A DNA stretch of 13,082 nt, from NCBI GenBank assembly GCA_050251635.1, contig JBFWML010000056.1, positions 1-13,082 on the forward strand, in the 5' to 3' direction. Every line of letters starts with the position of its first letter. Positions within the stretch are counted from its first letter, which is position 1. The position numbers and the translations under genes are program-made. The notes beneath the pieces were generated by a model. It saw only the letters and a program-made list of their open reading frames with translations. It did no database searches and was not told the DNA's origin. Below are positions 7,625 through 12,818 of this stretch, piece by piece. The stretch is from JBFWML01 sp050251635 (GTDB lineage Bacteria > Campylobacterota > Campylobacteria > Campylobacterales > SZUA-545).

Positions 7625-7729
7625 ATGAGTGATAACCAGATTTTGCTTTTAGGCGTGATTGCGATCGCCGCCTATTTCTGGTGGCCTATTCTGGTCTTTG
7701 TGGCGCTGGCTACGATAGTTGGGGTCTAA
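7625..7729 (+). CDS. 34-aa hydrophobic membrane peptide
   Basis: The ATG at 7625 is preceded by AGGAGGT at ideal spacing. The peptide begins MSDNQILLLGVIAIAAYFWW and ends PILVFVALATIVGV. It is almost entirely one long or two short membrane helices, with a WWP break and no basic residue. The strong Shine-Dalgarno behind a long structured leader suggests expression is controlled post-transcriptionally. Candidate roles are a type I-like toxic peptide, a phage-type minor coat or lysis protein, or a small membrane regulator; none can be chosen from sequence. The hairpin cluster starts 4 bases after the stop. Confidence 0.6.
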   Translation: MSDNQILLLGVIAIAAYFWWPILVFVALATIVGV

Positions 7730-7733
7730 TAGG

Positions 7734-7857
7734 GTTTTACGAAAACCCCGTAAAACTACTTCTACGAAAAACTCGTAGAAGACAGGCGGGCCGCCCTGCT
7801 TGTTGCGCTACGAAAAACTCGTAGCGTGTCGGACTGCTACGAGAAACCCGTAGCAGT
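7734..7857. repeat. cluster of four related hairpins (H2-H5)
   Basis: H2: GTTTTACG 7734-7741 / CGTAAAAC 7749-7756, loop AAAACCC. H3: CTTCTACG 7759-7766 / CGTAGAAG 7774-7781, loop AAAAACT. H4: CGCTACG 7806-7812 / CGTAGCG 7820-7826, loop AAAAACT. H5: ACTGCTACG 7833-7841 / CGTAGCAGT 7849-7857, loop AGAAACC. All have a 7-nt A-rich loop ending in C plus C/T, and a TACG/CGTA stem top, while the lower stem sequence changes with pairing kept. They fill the space between the convergent 34-aa gene (+) and the 131-aa gene (-). A terminator role alone would not need four copies. Confidence 0.85.
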
Positions 7858-7898
7858 TAAAAACAGACCGCCGGACAAGTCAGTTGACCGTCCACGCT

Positions 7899-8294
7899 CT
7901 ACCATTTGGCTTTAAAGCCTTCCACCATTTGCCGCCGTCTTAGCCACGCTTCGACCTCCATTGTGATCATGTCCGGCGCGGGTTGCCCGATAAGGCCGTC
8001 ACGCTTAAGCCTTTGCCCCAGCAGCATCAAAAGCCGCCGTCTATCATGCTCCAATCTTTCAATCTGCCCTTGGTGGAAATTGAAGCCGCATTGAACCAGT
8101 GCGGCGGCAATGCGCCGCGTGTGGGCCAGCTTATCAAGCAGAACGGCCAGCGTTTCGGCATCGGCATCCATAACGCCTTTTGCGTCTCTCCAAAAGCTTT
8201 CCAGCTCTTCGGTGTCTTTGGCTGCCTTGAGGATTTCCGTCTTTGCGGGGAAGGCGGGCTTGGTGTTGTTTGCGGGTTTGGGTTTTGCGGTCAT
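7899..8294 (-). CDS. small helical protein of unknown function
   Basis: 131 aa from the ATG at 8294 (MTAKPKPANN...), with AGAGGAAAG upstream; the frame extends eight codons further to an ATG at 8318 without a better RBS. A lysine/proline-rich N-terminus is followed by helices such as DTEELESFWRDAKGVMDADAETL, interrupted here, and IERLEHDRRRLLMLLGQRL, ending in a basic segment WLRRRQMVEGFKAKW. No family recognised. It is about 80 bases downstream of rep in the same direction, so it is probably co-transcribed. It might be a DNA-binding or replication accessory protein. Confidence 0.65.
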   Translation of the reverse strand: MTAKPKPANNTKPAFPAKTEILKAAKDTEELESFWRDAKGVMDADAETLAVLLDKLAHTRRIAAALVQCGFNFHQGQIERLEHDRRRLLMLLGQRLKRDGLIGQPAPDMITMEVEAWLRRRQMVEGFKAKW

Positions 8295-8374
8295 GGCTCT
8301 TTCCTCTCTTCTTTCCAAATTCCATAAAGTTAGTTTCCCGACTATGCGCCGAATGGCTCAATAGACCTTCACGG

Positions 8375-9331
8375 CTAAAGGGTTTTGACGTGCTGCCTTT
8401 GCGCGTTTTGGGTACTGTATAGGTACGGTTCCGGTGGCCCCCGCGCCTTTGGTTTGATCGCTTCCGGCTTTGGCGTGGGGGTGTAGAGTTTCTCTACCCG
8501 TTTCCTTTGGGGTTTTGTCTTTCCGGTGGCCTGTCTTTCTTTCTGCGTTTTGGCGTTTTTCTCATCTATTAAGGGAAGGCCGGTAAAAGCAGCCCCCTTA
8601 AGCCCCTTCCGCTCGATGGCGGGCTTTGCTTTGCGCCAGAGCGCGGCCAGCAGTTGCCCCGGCTTTACCGCTTCAAAACCCCGCCAGAATTGCCGCTGAA
8701 AGGAGAACTCCACGCGGGTCAGGGGGTAGGCTAGGGCGTTCTTGTTTTGTTTGTCGTAGGCGCAGACGCGGGCATAGCGGTTGGCCTTGCTCTGGTAATA
8801 GAGCGTGGTTTCTTTGTAGGCTACGCCTTCGCCGTGGCGATCGCATAGGGCGCGGTGAAGCGCCCCGGCCTTGAAACTCTCCAGCGGCTCGATGAGGTCA
8901 TGGGCGAAGTCCGCCTGAGCGACCGTGACCGCTTCGGGCCAGAGGCCTAGAAAATCGAGCAGCAAACGGCTTCTGGCTTTTGCGCCAGCGTCTAAAAGCA
9001 TCCGATCGGCGCGGTAGTGCGCTAGGCCGTGAAAGTGAAGCTCCAGCACGGTTGACCTCATCGGCAACCGAAGCGGGATAACTTGACCGTCATCGAAAAG
9101 CAGCAGAGCGGCGAAAAGCGGGAAGCTTACGCGCCCGCCGTCGGGGGAGCGGGCGTAAAACTCCCGCCCGCCGGTGGCCGCTTTCCATGCTTGGAGCTGA
9201 TCGGCGGTGGGGAAAATGGGGCCGTGGCGGACAACATCCAGCCGTGCACCCAACACTCCCGCAACCGCCCGCGCCGTCGGGTAGGGGCCGTTCTCGGCAT
9301 TTAAGCCGATTACCAAAGAATCGAGCCGCAC
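8375..9331 (-). CDS. rolling-circle replication initiator / MobT-type relaxase-like protein
   Basis: 318 aa from a GTG at 9331; no ATG fits and the RBS is poor. Features of the Rep_trans family (replication initiation factor: inovirus RstA-like, pT181 Rep, and the MOBT relaxases NicK and Orf20) are visible. They are a His-rich strand LELHFHGLAH (residues 96-105), an acidic TVAQADFAHD strand (136-145), and TLYYQSKANRYARVCAYDK (176-194), which corresponds to the TLYxGSRKSxxxxRIYDK motif, followed by LTRVEFSFQR. The last 80 residues are basic and proline-rich. It would nick one strand at an origin through a tyrosine to start rolling-circle replication or transfer of the excised circle. Tyr178, Tyr179, Tyr186 and Tyr192 are candidate nucleophiles. 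Downstream of the AlpA-like and winged-helix genes. Confidence 0.68.
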   Translation of the reverse strand: MRLDSLVIGLNAENGPYPTARAVAGVLGARLDVVRHGPIFPTADQLQAWKAATGGREFYARSPDGGRVSFPLFAALLLFDDGQVIPLRLPMRSTVLELHFHGLAHYRADRMLLDAGAKARSRLLLDFLGLWPEAVTVAQADFAHDLIEPLESFKAGALHRALCDRHGEGVAYKETTLYYQSKANRYARVCAYDKQNKNALAYPLTRVEFSFQRQFWRGFEAVKPGQLLAALWRKAKPAIERKGLKGAAFTGLPLIDEKNAKTQKERQATGKTKPQRKRVEKLYTPTPKPEAIKPKARGPPEPYLYSTQNAQRQHVKTL

Positions 9332-9351
9332 TAAAAGCGGGGCGGGGAAGG

Positions 9352-9386
9352 TTGACGATCAAACCCGCATTAGGTACAATGCGGGT
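9352..9386 (+). promoter_or_regulatory. consensus-like sigma70 promoter inside a palindrome, upstream of rep
   Basis: TTGACG (9352-9357), a 17-bp spacer and TACAAT (9375-9380) read rightward, away from rep. A perfect inverted repeat ACCCGCATT (9363-9371) / AATGCGGGT (9378-9386), with a 6-nt centre, covers the spacer and the -10. It could be an operator for the AlpA-like or winged-helix protein, or a nick-site hairpin for the initiator. It is the best -35/-10 pair in the window. Confidence 0.6.
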
Positions 9387-9455
9387 ACTTCTATGACCGC
9401 TTTACGACCCCGTGTCTAGTCAGGATTCGGGGGCTTTTTCAGCCCGCGCTTTTAA
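9387..9455 (+). ncRNA. candidate countertranscript RNA opposite the wHTH-rep junction
   Basis: A transcript from the promoter at 9352-9380 would start near 9387 and could end at a hairpin GGGCT-TTTTC-AGCCC (9431-9445) followed by GCGCTTTTAA. A competing pairing CCCCG (9408-9412) / CGGGG (9428-9432) exists. No useful ORF lies inside (only ATG plus seven codons). The RNA would be antisense to the leader of rep and the end of the winged-helix gene, as in countertranscript control of pT181-type replicons. This is inference only. Confidence 0.35.
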
Positions 9456-9719
9456 CCAATCCCGCCCCACTTGTGTTATCTCCAGCTTATAGGCCGGACT
9501 TTTCCCCTGCTTAATGCGTTCGCCGTGCTTTAGAAAGCCGTGATTGATTGCCGACTTGACGGCAGGGCAGACGGTTTGAATCCCGACCCATAGCAGCCCC
9601 GCTAACTGTTTGCGCGTTTGGGGGCCGTAAGTCGCCACGGCGTTAACCGCGCGTTCTTCATAACCCCCGCGTTTGATCTGGCTTAAGCGCCAAAGGCTTG
9701 TATCTTGCATGGCAGTCAC
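9420..9719 (-). CDS. small winged-helix DNA-binding protein
   Basis: 99 aa from the GTG at 9719, which overlaps the AlpA-like stop (GTGA), or 96 aa from the ATG at 9710; both have weak RBS, so coupling is likely. The frame is open to 9950, but that extension runs in another frame over the AlpA-like gene and is not credible. The pattern ERAVNAVATYGPQTRKQLAGLLWVG, then IQTVCPAVKSAINHGFLKHGERI, then SPAYKLEITQVGRDWLKA reads as helix-turn-helix plus beta wing (MarR/ArsR-like small regulator). It may regulate or assist rep, which follows after about 90 bases. Confidence 0.62.
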   Translation of the reverse strand: MTAMQDTSLWRLSQIKRGGYEERAVNAVATYGPQTRKQLAGLLWVGIQTVCPAVKSAINHGFLKHGERIKQGKSPAYKLEITQVGRDWLKARAEKAPES

Positions 9720-9937
9720 GCGGTTTTCTGTACGTTGCAGATAAAAGCCGCGATTGCTCCGGCGGGGTAAATAATCCGGTTGCGCACTTTGCGCCACTCC
9801 GGGCCTACCGCTTCGCTTCTCATGCGTAAAAGCGTCATCTTGTGGACGTTTAGGGCTTCCGCCGCCTGTTCTTGGTTCAGGGTTGCGCCGTATTTGTCGC
9901 GCAGCCAGTTTGTGAGGTCTTTTTGCTCCGGTGTCAT
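9716..9937 (-). CDS. AlpA/excisionase-like helix-turn-helix protein
   Basis: 73 aa. LNQEQAAEALNVHKMTLLRM (20-39) followed by RSEAVGPEWRKVRNRIIYPAG matches the MerR-like excisionase/AlpA fold (LTxxQAAxxLxVSxxTLxRxR...GPxxxKxGxRxxYPxxAL). Such proteins bend DNA at attachment sites for excision or activate element genes. GGAG lies 7-8 bases before the ATG at 9937. It is the first gene of the minus-strand run AlpA-like > winged helix > rep > 131-aa protein, and a strongly palindromic intergenic region lies upstream. Confidence 0.8.
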   Translation of the reverse strand: MTPEQKDLTNWLRDKYGATLNQEQAAEALNVHKMTLLRMRSEAVGPEWRKVRNRIIYPAGAIAAFICNVQKTA

Positions 9938-9965
9938 GGGGTTGCTCCAAAAAGGATTTTTTAGA

Positions 9966-10042
9966 GCTAAGGCCTTAGCGGTGTGGGGTTTTTCCTACAC
10001 CAGAAGCAAGCAGCTTAAAGCGCTTTGCCGCTTGAATCTTCT
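9966..10042. repeat. three consecutive palindromes upstream of the AlpA-like gene
   Basis: First, a perfect 14-bp palindrome GCTAAGGCCTTAGC (9966-9979). Second, GTGTGGG/CCTACAC (9981-9987 with 9994-10000, one G-T pair, loop GTTTTT). Third, a long imperfect inverted repeat: AGAAGCAAGC (10002-10011) with GCTTG (10030-10034) and CTTCT (10038-10042), and the perfect AAAGCGCTTT (10017-10026) at its centre. They occupy the promoter region of the alpA-rep operon and may be operators or a replication/transfer origin. Confidence 0.65.
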
Positions 10043-10152
10043 GGGGGTAACTTTAGTTGTTGGCGGGAGTTTTTGCGGTGGGGTGATTTCGCACAGAATT
10101 TGCGCGTTTTTATCGTTTTTTGAAGTGCGAATAAGAGCCAATGCCGCTTTTG

Positions 10153-11022
10153 TTAATAAGGCTTTGTTCGTGATTTACGGGATTTCTTCTTTGGTTTAGG
10201 GGTAGTTTGTTCCGGCCATTTATAACAGTCAGACAGCTTAGTCTTAAGTGCGTATCGTTCGTAGAAATACGCCCACGCTTGAGCATTGGGTTCAGCGGGT
10301 GAGGTTGTGCTGGTTGGCATCCTTTTTTGCGCCCATGCTAATTTATAAACGGCATTTTTACTTTCCTTCCTCGTCTCGTTAAAAACGTGCTTAATTATGC
10401 GTTTTGCGGCGCGTCTAGTCTGCGAGATAATGCTTAAAAGAAAAAGCAAGGGCCAGAGCTGGTCTGCTTTGTTGGGCCGTTCCGCAAAACCCATTTCAAC
10501 ACGCTTTCTTTCGCTATGCCTTAGCTCGTCGGCTACCACAACAAGGGTTTCGGTAAAAGCCTCTATGGTTTCAAGCGTTATGGGGTCAGCAGCATCCCCC
10601 CACCCGTCCCATTCCAGTATTTCTTTTTGAATGTCGCTTGCAATTGTTTTAAGTCGGTCTGCTTTTCGTGTGGCCTTTTCAACTCTTCTTGATTGGTCTG
10701 GTAGTTCCTTGAGCTTTTGAATCATCCGATCGGCGTTTTGAATTTCAACCAAAGCCAGATGAATTAAAAACGGGTCTTCTATGGTGGTGCTTACGTATTC
10801 TAAAACCTCTTCTGTTTTTCGAACGATGGCGGTCTTGCTTTCATCGGGGATGCTGCCCTTCTTCTCTTTGCTGTCAATCACCGGCACTTCAAACATTGTC
10901 GCTTCGATCGTCTCCGGCGTTATGGGGTGGCCGATGAGGTCAAGGAACCACCGCGCCCGCTTTTCCGGCTTCATGTCCTTATAGTCTTTGAGGGTGATCG
11001 TCTTCGGGTCTTGTGGTGTCAT
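10153..11022 (-). CDS. protein of unknown function coupled to the integrase gene
   Basis: 289 aa from the ATG at 11022, which overlaps the integrase stop (ATGA, 11019-11022); the frame extends to a TTG at 11040 but coupling favours the ATG. Predicted largely helical, with a charged middle part (RRVEKATRKADRLKTIASDI), a hydrophobic stretch LWPLLFLLSIIS around residue 190 too short for a sure membrane helix, and a very basic tail (KPKKKSRKSRTKPY). No motif or family recognised. Position between integrase and regulator module marks it as possible cargo (defence or interference gene) or an excision partner. Confidence 0.7.
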   Translation of the reverse strand: MTPQDPKTITLKDYKDMKPEKRARWFLDLIGHPITPETIEATMFEVPVIDSKEKKGSIPDESKTAIVRKTEEVLEYVSTTIEDPFLIHLALVEIQNADRMIQKLKELPDQSRRVEKATRKADRLKTIASDIQKEILEWDGWGDAADPITLETIEAFTETLVVVADELRHSERKRVEMGFAERPNKADQLWPLLFLLSIISQTRRAAKRIIKHVFNETRKESKNAVYKLAWAQKRMPTSTTSPAEPNAQAWAYFYERYALKTKLSDCYKWPEQTTPKPKKKSRKSRTKPY

Positions 11023-12182
11023 TGCCCGCTTTTCGCCCAAAGCTTCCGCACCTCTTCGCGCCCGGTGTCCGGGGCAAGCTTCGAGTAACGTTCGGTCATT
11101 TGAAGATTGGAGTGGTTCATCAGCTTTTTGATAGTGAGTGGCGGCGTTCCATTGGTTGCTAACAGGCTTCCGAAAGTGTGGCGTAGGGTATGAATGACGA
11201 CGCGGTTAAGGCGGTCATCTGGCGCTAGACCTTCATTGAAGAGGCGTTGAAAAATAGGGCGTATCCGTTGCGCGACACTTATGTAATGAAGCGGTGTTGA
11301 GCGTTCGCCCACAAGGTAGGTTCCGGCGGCCATGTCCGCCATGCGCGGGCGCAGCCATTCGATCGCTTCGTCACTCAAAAAACCCGTATATGTTGAATCT
11401 GCCTTTTCATCCTTTAACGCTACCGTGCGAAGTTCTAAATCTACGTCCTCTTTTTTGATTTTCAGTAGTGCCCCGGCTCTGGCTCCCGTGGAGAGCGCCA
11501 GTAGGGTAAAGGTGTGGAGAGTGGGGGCCTTAATGGTTTCGAGCTTGAGCTGATCGCATTCTTTAGGTCTTAACCATCGTAGCCGTGCGTTGTTTATTTT
11601 GTGTCTCCTAACCCACTTAGCCGGATTTTCCCCCTTGAATTGTCCGGCGCGTAGCCCATTGTTAAAGATGGTGCCAACGAGATTGAGATAGTGGTTTGCG
11701 GTTTTGTCGGCGCAGTTCCCAGACTTTTCAATGTGAAAGCTTTTGATCTCTTCGATCGTGATGGTGGAGGCTTCCCGTTCCGCAAAGACGGGGGCTATGT
11801 GATCGGCATAGCGTTTAAGTTCAGTCTTCCAACTTCGATTTTTGGCCTTTGCCTCCGCAAAATACAGATCGGCCAGCGCCCCGAAGGTGACGATTTTGCG
11901 CTTCATCTTCCGTTTGAGCTTGTCGGGCAGTTCGCCGTTATTGATCTGGTTTTTGGCTTCGATCATCTTTTTGTGGGCGTAGGTTGCGTTCACGCCTTCG
12001 GACTTTGCGCCCACCTTTACCCACCGCTTAACCTTTTTCCCGTCCTTCTCCACGGTGACGCGGTAGTAGTAGGTCTCATCTGCCCCCTTGGTGGAGCGGT
12101 AAACCCCGCGATAATTTCCGCCTACCGCAACCAGAACCGTTTTGGCGCTCGGCTGTTTTTTGTCACCGGTCTTTGTCACCAT
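11019..12182 (-). CDS. int: tyrosine recombinase (element integrase)
   Basis: 387 aa from the ATG at 12182, preceded by AGGTG at 6 bases; an in-frame GTG at 12191 without an RBS is the alternative. The N-terminal region (GNYRGVYRSTKGADETYYYR) resembles an arm-type DNA-binding domain; the core-binding helices span about residues 98-195 and the catalytic domain about 200-387. Catalytic residues by this numbering: R235 in STGARAG, H331 and R334 in HTLRHTF, H357 in MNHSNLQ, nucleophile Y366 in TERYSKL. It integrates and, with an excisionase, excises the element at the tRNA-Thr repeat. Its promoter lies close to attR. Confidence 0.95.
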   Translation of the reverse strand: MVTKTGDKKQPSAKTVLVAVGGNYRGVYRSTKGADETYYYRVTVEKDGKKVKRWVKVGAKSEGVNATYAHKKMIEAKNQINNGELPDKLKRKMKRKIVTFGALADLYFAEAKAKNRSWKTELKRYADHIAPVFAEREASTITIEEIKSFHIEKSGNCADKTANHYLNLVGTIFNNGLRAGQFKGENPAKWVRRHKINNARLRWLRPKECDQLKLETIKAPTLHTFTLLALSTGARAGALLKIKKEDVDLELRTVALKDEKADSTYTGFLSDEAIEWLRPRMADMAAGTYLVGERSTPLHYISVAQRIRPIFQRLFNEGLAPDDRLNRVVIHTLRHTFGSLLATNGTPPLTIKKLMNHSNLQMTERYSKLAPDTGREEVRKLWAKSGQ

Positions 12183-12202
12183 CTTTGTCACCTATTTGTA
12201 CC
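12160..12202 (+). repeat. candidate integrase arm-type sites overlapping the int start
   Basis: TTGTCACC at 12160-12167, 12173-12180 and 12185-12192, plus a degenerate TTGTACC at 12196-12202: steps of 13, 12 and 11 bp, about one helical turn. The last two copies look like the left-end pair (TTGTCACCTATTTGT). On the minus strand the repeat supplies the int Shine-Dalgarno (AGGTG) and its first codons. Confidence 0.65.
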
Positions 12203-12264
12203 CGCTTTTGATTTTTCTAGAAAATCGCAGTTATGCGGTGAAACTTTCAACCATCCAAACAAAG

Positions 12265-12279
12265 CCTGATTTTATCAGG
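12265..12279 (-). promoter_or_regulatory. int promoter with -10 box inside an inverted repeat
   Basis: CCTGAT-TTT-ATCAGG. On the minus strand its centre reads TGATAAAATC, with TAAAAT at 12274-12269 as a -10 box, about 87 bases before the int ATG. A regulator binding the palindrome would block the promoter. On the plus strand the same hairpin is followed by TTTTG and might be a weak terminator. Confidence 0.45.
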
Positions 12280-12287
12280 TTTTGTTG

Positions 12288-12293
12288 TAGAAT
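12288..12293 (+). promoter_or_regulatory. -10 box of an outward-facing promoter near attR
   Basis: TAGAAT in TTGTAGAATGTTGCG, directed across attR. AAGGAAAG at 12317-12324 and an ATG at 12330 follow, giving a short ORF that crosses the attachment core. Confidence 0.4.
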
Positions 12294-12344
12294 GTTGCGT
12301 GTAGTTAATTGTGGCAAAGGAAAGCTTAAATGGAGTTCTTTAGA

Positions 12345-12368
12345 GTTCGATTCCCGTCATTGCTCCAC
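12345..12368 (+). repeat. attR: distal direct repeat of the tRNA-Thr 3' end
   Basis: GTTCGATTCCCGTCATTG then CTCCAC: 24 of the 25 bases of attL, lacking one G in the part that forms the acceptor strand. It ends 3 bases before the stop codon of the ThiD2-like gene. Confidence 0.9.
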
Positions 12369-12371
12369 ATG

Positions 12372-12782
12372 CTACTGCTTACAACTTCCTAGCACAACGC
12401 TCTTTTCCAGCGTGTAAAGCGCATATCGGATTGACTTAAACTTTTCGGCTTCTTGGGTATTGTGTAGCTTGAGTATCTCTTCAAGCGTTCGGGCGGACTC
12501 TTGCGCGCGTTTGAAATTAGCTATCAAGACCGCTTTAATATCTGCCCGATCGGTTTCGATCGACAAAGTCGGGCGCAATACATCCTCATCGCTGTCGCGG
12601 GATTGAAGACATTCATCATAAAGAACCGTTCGGGCATTGTGCCGAAGTTCCTTGAGCGATCTGGCCAAATTGGCATCGTCAAATACAAAGCGGCAAATTT
12701 CTTCGGCCACCCTCACGCCCTCTCTTAGTCTGTTTAGGTTGGCATCCAGCAGTCTCAACCATCCGCGATCGGTCAAACTCAA
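12372..12782 (-). CDS. ThiD2-like thiamine biosynthesis protein
   Basis: 136 aa from a TTG at 12782, with AAGGA upstream at about 8 bases; a second in-frame TTG follows at 12776. The opening LRLLDANLNRLREGVRVAEE, then LKELRHNARTVLYDECLQSRD and NFKRAQESARTLEEILKL match the ThiD2 domain, found alone or fused to ThiE and described as an alternative HMP-phosphate kinase. Such proteins are often annotated thiamine-phosphate pyrophosphorylase, but no ThiE barrel is present. The stop lies just outside attR, so before integration the gene was convergent with the bioC-like gene and tRNA-Thr. The C-terminus appears intact. Confidence 0.66.
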   Translation of the reverse strand: MSLTDRGWLRLLDANLNRLREGVRVAEEICRFVFDDANLARSLKELRHNARTVLYDECLQSRDSDEDVLRPTLSIETDRADIKAVLIANFKRAQESARTLEEILKLHNTQEAEKFKSIRYALYTLEKSVVLGSCKQ

Positions 12783-12812
12783 AAAAATTCCTTATATTTA
12801 TATGGATCAGAA

Positions 12813-12818
12813 ATTCTA
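12813..12818 (-). promoter_or_regulatory. -10 box for the ThiD2-like gene
   Basis: TAGAAT on the minus strand in TTGGGTAGAATTTC, with a T-rich stretch (TTTTTTTGAAAAAG) upstream in place of a -35, about 31 bases before the TTG start. Confidence 0.45.

Larger units (their letters stand above)
6359..12368. mobile_element. integrative element of about 6.0 kb in tRNA-Thr, with rolling-circle initiator
   Basis: The element is bounded by the tRNA 3'-end direct repeats. Its contents from left to right are: structured non-coding left end; small charged protein (+); two tiny membrane proteins (-); structured leader and 34-aa membrane protein (+); hairpin cluster; small helical protein, Rep_trans/MobT-type initiator, winged-helix protein and AlpA-like regulator (all -); unknown 289-aa protein and tyrosine integrase (-). 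No capsid, tail, Zot, conjugation or resistance genes are seen. It could be an integrative mobilizable element, a satellite, or a reduced phage or plasmid. The integrase lies at the end away from the tRNA. Confidence 0.88.

Noticed and set aside
7734..7857. CRISPR array
   Set aside because: The repeats are inverted, short and unevenly spaced, their arms vary, and there are no spacers of constant length or cas genes.
9083..9396. Plus-strand open frames opposite the start of rep
   Set aside because: They are low-complexity, antisense to the initiator gene, lack RBS and show no family resemblance.
9711..9950. 5' extension of the winged-helix frame to an ATG at 9950 (176 aa in total)
   Set aside because: The extra 80 residues are arginine/proline-rich and run in another frame across the convincing AlpA-like gene; the coupled GTG/ATG at 9719/9710 is a better start.
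10250..10272. GCGTAT/ATACGC inverted repeat as another member of the hairpin family
   Set aside because: It lacks the TACG/CGTA stem top and the A-rich 7-nt loop, and lies inside the coding region of the 289-aa protein.
6359..12368. Complete filamentous phage (inovirus) prophage
   Set aside because: No Zot/pI-type ATPase, major coat with signal peptide, or adsorption protein is visible; only the initiator and tiny membrane proteins point that way.
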